Shown here: positions 8,801 to 14,838 of the stretch, in pieces | How positions within the stretch are numbered: position 1 is the stretch's first letter | Layout of the letters: the number at the start of each line of letters is the position of its first letter | Assembly (NCBI GenBank): GCA_944392525.1 | Contig: CALXXB010000010.1 | Coordinates: forward strand, 1 to 29,056 | Reading direction: 5' to 3' | Source of the DNA: an uncultured Clostridia bacterium | GTDB taxonomy: Bacteria > Bacillota_A > Clostridia > TANB77 > CAG-508 | Length of the DNA stretch: 29,056 bases | Program-made: the position numbers and the translations under genes | The notes under the pieces: model-generated | The model's input: only the letters and a program-made list of their open reading frames with translations | What the model was told of the DNA's origin: nothing | Database searches by the model: none

Positions 8801-10199
8801 TTCATTACTTGCTAGTATGAAGAAACGTGAACAAGAAAAAATAGAACAAAAAGCTAATGGTGACTACGGAATTCATAAAAAGATATTTACTAAAGAAATG
8901 AAAAAAGAATATACTATTTTATTCCCACAAATGGCACCTATTCACTTTGAATTATTAGAAACAGCTGCTAGAGCTTCTGGATATAACATAGAATTATTAA
9001 GAAATTGTACTCAAAAAACAGTAGATACTGGATTAAAATATGTAAATAATGATGCTTGTTATCCATCTATATTAGTTACAGGTCAAATGATTGAAGCACT
9101 TCAATCTGGTAAATATGATGTAAATAAAACAGCTTTAATTATTTCACAAACTGGTGGTGGATGTAGAGCTACAAACTACATTGGTTTCATTAGAAAAGCC
9201 CTAAAAGATGCAGGTTTTGAAAATGTTCCAGTAATATCTCTAAACTTTGTTGGTATGGAGAAAATGCCAGGATTTAAACTAACAGTTCCTCTTATCGAAA
9301 GATTATTTAAGACTGTTGTTTATGCTGACCTTTTACAAAAAATGTTAACAAAAAATAGAGCTTACGAAGTACATAAAGGAGAATCTCAAGCCTTATTTGA
9401 TACTTGGATGGAAAAATGTAAGAAGTTACTTACAAAATCAACTAATAAAGAATTCAAACAAAGTATCTATGATATTGTTAACGATTTTGAAAAAATAGAA
9501 TTAGATACGTCTGTAGAAAAACCTAAAGTTGGTATTGTTGGTGAAGTACTTATTAAGTATCATCCATTCGGAAATAACTATGTTGCAAATATTCTAGAAA
9601 AAGAAGGTGCAGAAGTTGTTTTACCTGACTTTATGGGATTTGTGAAATTTATGGCTACACACAAAATTACATTTAATAAATTATTAAATACAAATAAAAC
9701 TTCATCTAAAATTAGTAAAATAGCTATTAAGTTAATTGATATCTTAGAAAAAGATGTTAAAATCGCTTTAGCAAATTCTAAAAAAGGATATTTACAACCT
9801 TGTGATATTTGGCATCTAGAAGATAAAGTTAAAGATATTTTGTCTATTGGTAATCAGACTGGTGAAGGTTGGTTTTTAACAGCTGAAATGATTGAATATA
9901 TTGAGCATGATATTCCAAACATTGTATGTGTTCAACCATTTGCATGTTTACCTAACCACGTTGTTGGTAAAGGAGTTATTAAAACTATACGTAGTAAATT
10001 CCCTGAAGCTAACATATCACCTATCGATTACGACCCAGGTGCTAGTGAAGCTAATCAAACTAATAGAATTAAGCTTCTTATGACTGTAGCTAAAGATAAC
10101 TTAAAAGCTAAACAAAATAGAAAGAAAGCTATAGATAATGAAAATAAGGAAGAAGAAAATATTTCTTCAGAGGAAAAAGCTAAAATTTCTGAAAATTAA
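5859..10199 (+). CDS. Giant acyl-CoA dehydratase activase-related protein (two ASKHA ATPase domains + DUF2229 + HgdB-like)
   Basis: This 1446-aa cytoplasmic protein has two BadF/BadG/HgdC-type ATPase domains. The first (about 6-265) starts GLDVGSTTVK and the second (about 322-585) starts GIDAGSTTTK. In HgdC the [4Fe-4S] cluster is bound by one Cys per subunit pair region; matching pairs are here, C126/C165 (NGTCAGGTGAF, ASRCGVF) and C446/C485 (NEACSSGCGSF, GSRCTVF), both 39 residues apart. A third Cys set, C611-G-I-C614-E-N-H-C618, opens the DUF2229 part, and an HgdB-like part with NDACYPS and QTGGGCRATNY lies near 1065-1105. Activators of this type pass ATP-driven low-potential electrons to 2-hydroxyacyl-CoA dehydratases; this long fusion is widespread in Clostridia and its substrate is not known to me. 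It is monocistronic with its own promoter and terminator. Confidence 0.85.
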   Translation: MNNELLHVGLDVGSTTVKIIVMDKNLNTIYKNYQRHFSDTKNTVCSVLEDLLLKYPNNTFTLALTGSGAMSAAKFLGVDFIQEVVSCKRAVEKYIPRTDVVIELGGEDAKIIYFDQSIEQRMNGTCAGGTGAFLDQMASLLHTDTAGLNELAKNYKTIYPIASRCGVFAKTDIQPLINEGAAKEDIAASIFQAVVNQTISGLACGRPIRGNVAFLGGPLNYLSELRKRFIETLHLKDDEIIVPEEAHLLVAKGAALDSINTEPITPDELSKKIQNLRVSHDNTSKPLAPLFKNENEYKTFKERHDKDKVERGDLASYEGDCYLGIDAGSTTTKLVLIDRDGKLLYSLYGSNEGNPLKSVMAMLKKLYHVLPEKAVLRYSGVTGYGEKLIQTALNVDLNEIETIAHYTAAKEFEPDVTSIVDIGGQDMKYIKMKNGSIDNIMLNEACSSGCGSFIETFAKSLNLEISEFVKEAIKSKTPVDLGSRCTVFMNSKIKQAQKEGYSVGDISAGLSYSVIKNAIQKVMKVRDVETLGDHIVVQGGTFYNDAVLRAFELIVGKNVVRPDIAGLMGAYGMALLSKEQYESNLDMEYKSTILKEDELDKLEIKVTHTRCGICENHCKLTINKFSNGQIHVSGNRCERGAGAITKKKDLPNLVQYKYQRIFDYKPLEEQYATRGTIGIPRVLNMYEDYPFWFTFLTSLGFRVIISEKSTRATYEKGMESMPSESVCYPAKLSHGHIESLLEQGIKTIFYPCIPYSRKEYEKADNHYNCPIVISYSEVLKNNVEDLKAPGVKFINPFLPLDKKNLVKKILELDEFKEYNFTKAELNEAADKAEAEYQKCKEDIRRKGAETVKYIEENNLKGIVLAGRPYHVDPEINHGIDTLITSLGLCVLTEDSVSDKTEAKRPLRVVDQWVFHARLYAAADFVGKHDSLELVQLNSFGCGVDAVTTDQVEEILSSYGKMYTLIKIDEVNNLGAVRIRIRSLLASMKKREQEKIEQKANGDYGIHKKIFTKEMKKEYTILFPQMAPIHFELLETAARASGYNIELLRNCTQKTVDTGLKYVNNDACYPSILVTGQMIEALQSGKYDVNKTALIISQTGGGCRATNYIGFIRKALKDAGFENVPVISLNFVGMEKMPGFKLTVPLIERLFKTVVYADLLQKMLTKNRAYEVHKGESQALFDTWMEKCKKLLTKSTNKEFKQSIYDIVNDFEKIELDTSVEKPKVGIVGEVLIKYHPFGNNYVANILEKEGAEVVLPDFMGFVKFMATHKITFNKLLNTNKTSSKISKIAIKLIDILEKDVKIALANSKKGYLQPCDIWHLEDKVKDILSIGNQTGEGWFLTAEMIEYIEHDIPNIVCVQPFACLPNHVVGKGVIKTIRSKFPEANISPIDYDPGASEANQTNRIKLLMTVAKDNLKAKQNRKKAIDNENKEEENISSEEKAKISEN

Positions 10200-10207
10200 T
10201 CATAAGT

Positions 10208-10240
10208 AAACAGGTCAGTTTATACTGAACCTGTTTTTTA
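10208..10240 (+). terminator. Intrinsic terminator of the activase gene
   Basis: AAACAGGT-CAGT (10208-10219) pairs with ACTG-A-ACCTGTTT (10224-10236, one bulged A) around a TTAT loop, followed by a T run. Confidence 0.85.
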
Positions 10241-10247
10241 TATCTAT

Positions 10248-10276
10248 TTGACACATTATGTAAAACAAGTTATAAT
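10248..10276 (+). promoter_or_regulatory. Consensus sigma-A promoter of cassette 1
   Basis: TTGACA (10248-10253), exactly 17 bp, TATAAT (10271-10276): a perfect consensus. It is matched in both elements and spacing by the promoter of cassette 2 at 11899-11927. Confidence 0.9.
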
Positions 10277-10290
10277 ATTATAGTCTTATT

Positions 10291-10344
10291 GCCATACGGC
10301 AAAGCACTTTGAAATGTGATAGTTTACGAACAAAGGAGTACATC
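10291..10344 (+). promoter_or_regulatory. Conserved 5' leader, cassette 1
   Basis: The leader starts about 7 nt after the expected transcription start with GCCATACGGC (flanked here by TT and AA, making a 5-bp hairpin with an ATAC loop). It continues AGCACTTTGAAAT and ends AAAGGAGTACATC before the ATG. It matches the leader of cassette 2 almost base for base over about 50 nt, except for a 3-nt gap and changes at 10301-10302 and in the middle part. Bases 10310-10324 can pair with 10923-10937 behind the gene. Confidence 0.7.
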
Positions 10345-10908
10345 ATGCGGAAGTTTATTACTTCTATCATCAAAAAACTCTCTACGATTCTAACTACAAT
10401 TTTTGGCATATTGGTACTATTTGGCTTTGCAGGTATTACTTTACTCATCGCTTTTCCCATTTACGGTATAAGCAAGTTTGTTATTTTAGTACTTTCGATA
10501 CAACCTATTTGCTCTTGGTTAACAATGGAAATAGCTGATAGTATACCTATAGGCTCAATAATATGGTTTATACTATGCTTTGTTTTTAGCCTATTTTGTC
10601 TTTACTTTACAGTTAAGGATGACTTTTTTGGCGGCTCTACTTCATCTTTTAATAGAGGATTTACTTCTACAACTACTAATGAAAATCAACATAGTAGTGA
10701 TGGTGGTTTTTATGATGGTCGTGGAAATTGGAGACGTTGGAATGATGCATATCAAGATGCACAAGGCAATTGGAGAAATTCCGGCGATCCTTTTGTAGAC
10801 GGTCAAGGCAAGATGAGAAGTCCTGGTGAACCTTGGCAAGACTCCGAAGGACATTATTATCAACCAGGCCAGCCATTTAGAGATGGTAAAGGTGTCTGGA
10901 GAAAATAG
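10345..10908 (+). CDS. Membrane protein with C-terminal 14-residue repeats (cassette 1)
   Basis: The protein has 187 aa from the ATG at 10345, chosen because AAAGGAG sits 7 nt upstream and the leader is shared with the paralog. Two or three hydrophobic helices lie at about 14-52 and 69-91, then a Ser/Thr/Asn linker (98-120). Residues 122-187 are four and a half tandem units of 14 residues, starting at F122, Y136, F150, W164 and F178. The consensus is aromatic-x-D-x-x-G-x-W-R-x-x-G-(D/E)-P. The helical part aligns with the 103-aa protein of cassette 2, sharing the spaced FG, IY, KF and IGSxxW motifs. I do not recognise the family. The repeats look like a binding or scaffold tail; its side of the membrane is uncertain. 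Confidence 0.85.
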   Translation: MRKFITSIIKKLSTILTTIFGILVLFGFAGITLLIAFPIYGISKFVILVLSIQPICSWLTMEIADSIPIGSIIWFILCFVFSLFCLYFTVKDDFFGGSTSSFNRGFTSTTTNENQHSSDGGFYDGRGNWRRWNDAYQDAQGNWRNSGDPFVDGQGKMRSPGEPWQDSEGHYYQPGQPFRDGKGVWRK

Positions 10909-10922
10909 GTTATACAGCAATT

Positions 10923-10980
10923 AGCTATCACATTTCATCCCTCAGTAAGGATTATGCTTACTGAGGGACTTTTTATTTAT
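10923..10980 (+). terminator. Leader-complementary segment plus intrinsic terminator, cassette 1
   Basis: A 12-bp stem, TCCCTCAGTAAG (10938-10949) with CTTACTGAGGGA (10957-10968), is followed by CTTTTTATTT. Directly before it, 10925-10936 is the exact reverse complement of leader bases 10311-10322, extendable to 15 pairs with one G-U. Confidence 0.85.
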
Positions 10981-10989
10981 TATCTAATT

Positions 10990-11830
10990 TTAATCATTAG
11001 TATTAATTAACTCTTTTGTTTCTTTTATATTTCTCTTCGCCTCTTTATAGCCTTCTTCATACATTTTATCTATTTGTTTCATATCAAGAAGTCCTATTTT
11101 ATTGTATAATCTGAACCTTCCAATTCATATGAAGACAATTCTTTACTAAACAAACCTATTGAGCTACTTGCAACTTCTATTATATTTTTATCACCTTCAT
11201 TATTTGCTTCTTCTCCAAAAGTAATATTTAAAACTTTTTTTGCTCCTAATTTTTTTAACTCCTTCCAATGTACATTCTTTCTAATTCCTCCATCTATTAA
11301 TTTTATATCTTTATATTTACAAGGAGAAAATGCCACTGGATAACTACAACTTGATCTTACTGCCCTCCCTATCTCTATGTCATTCACAAAAACCGTATTA
11401 TCTAAATCTATTTTTTTATTACACTCTGATGTAAAACAAACCACCTTGACATTACATAAATTAACACTTGGTATCGCTATTGTTTTTCTTGCATCTTGTA
11501 TATTATATATCCCTTTTTTGTTACACACTTTTTTTATTAACTTTTCTATTTCTTTTCCTGAATTCAAGCCATCTATTATTATATTTCCCGTAAATATTAG
11601 TCCTATTATTAATTTTATTATGTTAAAAAATCAACATATTTTATCTTTTTACAATATTTCTTAAAGATCTTATATATTTCATCAGATGTAAATCCACAAT
11701 CATAAAGACAAGCAACTATACTTTCCTGAAGATATATTTAAAATCTATATTTTCCTCCTCTAACGCTTTTATTGCTCCTATATGGACAACCTCTTACTCC
11801 CCCTCCAGCCAAACATAAACCATTTTCCAT
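10990..11830 (-). pseudogene. Patatin-like phospholipase, multiply frameshifted
   Basis: The frame starts at ATG 11830 after AAGGTGAT with MENGLCLAGGGVRGC, the patatin oxyanion-hole motif. A shift near 11785 moves reading to a frame giving HIGAIKALEEENIDFKYIS. The nucleophile motif (GTSAG expected) near 11730 is deleted down to SSG-x-SIVACLYDCGF. The next part is intact (11094-11567), with the catalytic DGG of the Ser-Asp dyad in LIDGGIRKN. Near 11096 a further shift leads to IGLLDMKQIDKMYEEGYKEA and the true end, TAA at 10990. With at least three lesions, including loss of the catalytic serine motif, it is non-functional. Patatin-like proteins are lipid acyl hydrolases. It sits between the two paralogous cassettes on the opposite strand. 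Confidence 0.85.
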
Positions 11831-11898
11831 ACAAATCACCTTATTTTATTCTATGTTCCATTTTTTTAACTGTGCTTTCCTATATAGAAGCTTGTTAA

Positions 11899-11927
11899 TT
11901 GACATAATGTGGAAAAAGTTGTATAAT
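11899..11927 (+). promoter_or_regulatory. Consensus sigma-A promoter of cassette 2
   Basis: TTGACA (11899-11904), exactly 17 bp, TATAAT (11922-11927). It has the same perfect architecture as the promoter at 10248-10276, but the spacer sequence is different. Confidence 0.9.
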
Positions 11928-11940
11928 AATAGTATGATAT

Positions 11941-11991
11941 GCCATACGGCGGAGCACTTTGAAATCTGGTAGTCAAGAAAAGGAGTACATC
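11941..11991 (+). promoter_or_regulatory. Conserved 5' leader, cassette 2
   Basis: GCCATACGGC, then GGAGCACTTTGAAAT, then AAAAGGAGTACATC before the ATG: nearly the same as the leader at 10291-10344. The middle has changed (CTGGTAGTC for GTGATAGTT), but this segment can still pair with sequence in front of the terminator of this cassette. Confidence 0.7.
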
Positions 11992-12303
11992 ATGAGTAAG
12001 TTTACCAACATTATTTCCAACGTCACGCACAAGATTCCCGATGCTCTTCCCGACATTCTTACTTATGTCGGTATCTTCTTCGGGGCCATCTTCTTTCTGG
12101 CAATCTTCCTGATTAGCTCAGTATTGATTGGAATCGTCATTTACGTTGCCACCAAGTTTCTGACTTTTGCATTTGACCTTCCAATTCTTAACCTGATACT
12201 GGAACCCGAGTTGTTCAGTGAATCTATTGGATCAATGGCTTGGCTCATCTTCTGTTGTATTATTGGCGGGGTTATATCTTTCTTTTCTTTCAAGAAAATC
12301 TAA
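11992..12303 (+). CDS. Small membrane protein, paralog of the repeat protein (cassette 2)
   Basis: The protein has 103 aa from the ATG at 11992, chosen because AAGGAG lies 7 nt before it and the leader is shared with cassette 1. There is a basic or polar N-terminus (1-20), a long hydrophobic region (22-68) and a second one (79-98), ending FKKI. Against the cassette 1 protein it keeps FG (30-31), IY (50-51), KF (55-56) and SIGSMAW (78-84), but it lacks the repeat tail. Bases 12001-12120 count 53 G or C of 120 (44%), well above the roughly 30% of the neighbouring J-domain gene, with C-ending codons such as AAC, GTC, CCC and TTC. This suggests transfer from a richer-GC relative. The function is unknown. 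Confidence 0.8.
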   Translation: MSKFTNIISNVTHKIPDALPDILTYVGIFFGAIFFLAIFLISSVLIGIVIYVATKFLTFAFDLPILNLILEPELFSESIGSMAWLIFCCIIGGVISFFSFKKI

Positions 12304-12391
12304 GAAACCTATGTTTAAAGCAACAGGAAATAGCTTGAGTCCGATAGAACTTTTCCTACGATGGGAGGATTGCTAGAAACTATCATTTTTC
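12304..12391 (+). other. Possibly structured 3' untranslated region of cassette 2
   Basis: There is no convincing gene: a 21-codon frame from 12310 has no ribosome binding site. The segment can fold, GGAAA (about 12325-12329) with TTTCC, and TCCT with AGGA around ACGATGGG. Its last bases, 12379-12385 and 12388-12394, are complementary to leader bases 11967-11973 and 11958-11964. Confidence 0.4.
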
Positions 12392-12425
12392 AAAACTCAG
12401 CAGATCCAATTCTGCTGAGTTTTTA
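12392..12425 (+). terminator. Intrinsic terminator of cassette 2
   Basis: A 13-bp perfect stem, AAAACTCAGCAGA (12392-12404) with TCTGCTGAGTTTT (12411-12423), has a 6-nt loop and a T run. Confidence 0.9.
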
Positions 12426-12463
12426 TTTCTCTAGATTTTAAATAATTATTTTGTTATGCTTTC

Positions 12464-12492
12464 TTGAACGTTATTAATTTTTATGTTATATT
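12464..12492 (+). promoter_or_regulatory. Sigma-A-type promoter of the J-domain gene
   Basis: TTGAAC (12464-12469), a 17-bp spacer, TATATT (12487-12492), 33 bp before the ATG at 12525. Confidence 0.65.
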
Positions 12493-12524
12493 TAATTTAG
12501 GAAAATTTGAAGGAGATTATACAA

Positions 12525-13163
12525 ATGAATTATTACAAAATTTTAGAAGTAGATAGAGACGCTTCTCCTGAAGTTATAGAAAAAGCTTATAAAACTTTAG
12601 CTAAGAAATACCATCCAGACTTGCAAGAATCAAATATGAAACAAAAATTTGAAGAAAAGTTAAAGTTAATCAATGAAGCATACGAAACTCTCTCTAATCC
12701 GATTTTAAGAGAAAAATATGATGCTACTTTAACTCAAAATGAAATTTCAGAAGAAGATTTTTATAAATTAACACAGGAAAACCAGAATTTATATAGCCAA
12801 CTTAATAATTTAAAACATAATACTACTTATAATAATAAAGAAAATAATATACATTTTGATGAGGAAATCCAAAAACAACAAGAATATCAAAATCAATACG
12901 AAGAACAATTAGAGTATGAAAAACAAATGCAACAGGCAAGAGAAAAAGCATATCATGATGCATATATTCAAGATTTGAAAAATAGAGGTTATAAAATTAA
13001 GTATAAAAAAACTCTAAAAGATTATATTAAAAATTTCACCGCACTTTTTATAACTGTAATTATTCTCTTTCTCCTTTGGCAAATACCTTTTATACATAAT
13101 TTCTTTATCAAATTATTCGAAGAAAACCCTCTTCTACAAGCTATTTTTAATTTATTTAATTAG
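12525..13163 (+). CDS. Membrane-anchored J-domain (DnaJ-like) protein
   Basis: The protein has 212 aa from the ATG at 12525, which has AAGGAGA 7 nt upstream. Residues 2-62 are a J domain: [22 protein letters not shown], then KKYHPD with the Hsp70-stimulating HPD at 30-32, then [20 protein letters not shown] Gln/Glu/Asn-rich charged linker follows (about 70-150) and is likely a coiled coil. One membrane segment lies near 170-190, with a short tail. It lacks the Gly/Phe, zinc and substrate domains of true DnaJ, so it is a type III J-protein that could recruit DnaK to the inner face of the membrane. Its client is unknown. It is convergent with the secretion operon. Confidence 0.88.
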   Translation: MNYYKILEVDRDASPEVIEKAYKTLAKKYHPDLQESNMKQKFEEKLKLINEAYETLSNPILREKYDATLTQNEISEEDFYKLTQENQNLYSQLNNLKHNTTYNNKENNIHFDEEIQKQQEYQNQYEEQLEYEKQMQQAREKAYHDAYIQDLKNRGYKIKYKKTLKDYIKNFTALFITVIILFLLWQIPFIHNFFIKLFEENPLLQAIFNLFN

Positions 13164-13167
13164 TCTA

Positions 13168-13208
13168 TTAAAAAAACTAGAATATTATTTATATTCTAGT
13201 CTTTTTAC
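13168..13208. terminator. Bidirectional terminator between the J-domain gene and the secretion operon
   Basis: A 10-bp perfect stem, ACTAGAATAT (13176-13185) with ATATTCTAGT (13191-13200), has a TATTT loop. It is followed by CTTTTTA on the plus strand and by TTTTTTTAA on the minus strand. Confidence 0.85.
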
Positions 13209-14824
13209 ATTATTTTGTTAAATAATTTTTCACTTTTTCTTTTTATAATTCTATCTATTATTATAAAAGCTAACATAAATATAATAATTTCTATTCCTAA
13301 TGTTAAAGTAACATTTAGCTCTTGGAATATATTTGATAAATACATATATATAAGTATCATTATTATCGTTAGAGCATATTGGAATGACTTATTATCATTT
13401 CTTTTTACAACAGAATGCTCCGAGTTCCAATTCAGATAAGGCTTTTTCAAATCTACTAAAAGCATTAAATAACTATTTATCAGATTAATAAAAATTGATA
13501 TTATAAACATTAATAGAATATTTATTAGCCCTATCTTTGGTATATAATAATAAACTATTCCTAAAACAACCATTGATACAATAACATTCAATAGTACTTG
13601 AACCACATTTTTATATAAAAATTGCTTATAATAGCTAACTGGTATATATTTCATAAATATAGCCGACTTTCCTTCTCTTGATATTGCCGTAAGCGAAATG
13701 CTTGATAAAGAAAACATACATTGTAATACTCCTAAAATTACACATATTACTTCTGTAGTAAAATTTAGAGAACCAATCTGCTCCCTTATTGTTTCGTTAT
13801 TTTGAATGCCTGAATCAATAATTGGTATTAAAACATTAGTTATCATTATAACACTAATTAAAACCATGATAACTGGAAATACAGTTTGCATAAAGAAAAT
13901 TGGTTGCTTAAATAACATTTTAAATTCCTTTTTTATATACTGTCTTCCAACTTTTGTTTTCCTACTTTTAATCTCCACTTGTTTTCTTTCGGCTAATTTC
14001 AATCTTCGTTTCGTTATTGTTAAACTCTTTAAAAGCATTTTTAAATAAAATTTTTCTCCTATTACTATAAAAATTATTAATGATATTACATCCAAACCTA
14101 ATAATATAACAAGATATTTTACTTTTTCTAGTATTACTGTTCCTGTTAAAATTTGTACTAACGGTGTTATAAAATAATTCGTCTCTTGCAAGTTATCCAT
14201 ATTGCCTATTAATTTATCTTCTAAAAATAGAAGAAGTAATATTAAGATAATACTAACTACATTTTGTAAAACTGTCTTATTTTTTATAAATCCAAATATT
14301 TTCATAAGGATTATCGTAAATAACCCTATAATCGTTACAAATATTATAGGTAATAATATTAATAACAACAACATCCAAATAAAATAGTCAAAACCCGTAT
14401 AATTTGAAACCCCATACAAGATAAGCGGAATTAATCCAAAGATTATTTCTGTCATATATGACATAAATACTACAGTATTAAACTTAGCTATCAATAATTC
14501 TTTAGATTTTATTGGTAATGGAAGTACAAATTCTAATTCTTTTGAAAAAAAGAAGATGTTTGCACATATTATAGTAATTTGAAACATTAACAATATTGTT
14601 AGAAACACTACATAAATCTTTATAAATGTCTCTGGAGCTCCTATTGATATGCACAAATGGATTGCTTTGTTACTAATATATATCATTGCAACTGATAAAA
14701 TTATTAACATCCAGAAATATATAGATTTAGTATTTAATTTCTTTGTTTCTTTATTTACTAAATTTGTACTTTGATAAAAATCCTTAATAAATATTTTTGT
14801 CAAAGCTTTTATTTTACCAAACAT
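13205..14824 (-). CDS. ABC-2-type transporter permease-like protein
   Basis: This 539-aa polytopic membrane protein has about 10-12 hydrophobic segments. It contains the SKELEFVLPLPIKSKELLIAKF motif region (near residues 94-115; written here in pieces, SKELEFVLPLPI then KSKELLIAKF). That motif is typical of large Firmicute ABC exporter permeases, in which the cytosolic loop before TM3 meets the ATPase. A Lys/Arg-rich cytosolic loop (RRLKLAERKQVEIKSRKTK) divides two halves. GGAGAAG precedes the ATG, only 14 bp after the VirB8-like gene, so it ends the secretion operon. No ABC ATPase gene is in the window, so its partner must be encoded elsewhere. The substrate is unknown. Confidence 0.7.
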   Translation of the reverse strand: MFGKIKALTKIFIKDFYQSTNLVNKETKKLNTKSIYFWMLIILSVAMIYISNKAIHLCISIGAPETFIKIYVVFLTILLMFQITIICANIFFFSKELEFVLPLPIKSKELLIAKFNTVVFMSYMTEIIFGLIPLILYGVSNYTGFDYFIWMLLLLILLPIIFVTIIGLFTIILMKIFGFIKNKTVLQNVVSIILILLLLFLEDKLIGNMDNLQETNYFITPLVQILTGTVILEKVKYLVILLGLDVISLIIFIVIGEKFYLKMLLKSLTITKRRLKLAERKQVEIKSRKTKVGRQYIKKEFKMLFKQPIFFMQTVFPVIMVLISVIMITNVLIPIIDSGIQNNETIREQIGSLNFTTEVICVILGVLQCMFSLSSISLTAISREGKSAIFMKYIPVSYYKQFLYKNVVQVLLNVIVSMVVLGIVYYYIPKIGLINILLMFIISIFINLINSYLMLLVDLKKPYLNWNSEHSVVKRNDNKSFQYALTIIMILIYMYLSNIFQELNVTLTLGIEIIIFMLAFIIIDRIIKRKSEKLFNKIM

Positions 14825-14838
14825 CTTCTTCTCCTATT

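Noticed and set aside
10291..10344. Known riboswitch class in the GCCATACGGC leader
   Set aside because: It is only about 54 nt long, has no aptamer consensus I recognise and no alternative terminator; I describe it as a conserved leader only.
10642..10920. Minus-strand frames over the repeat-protein gene
   Set aside because: They mirror the repeat codons of the plus-strand protein; they have no promoter or start site.
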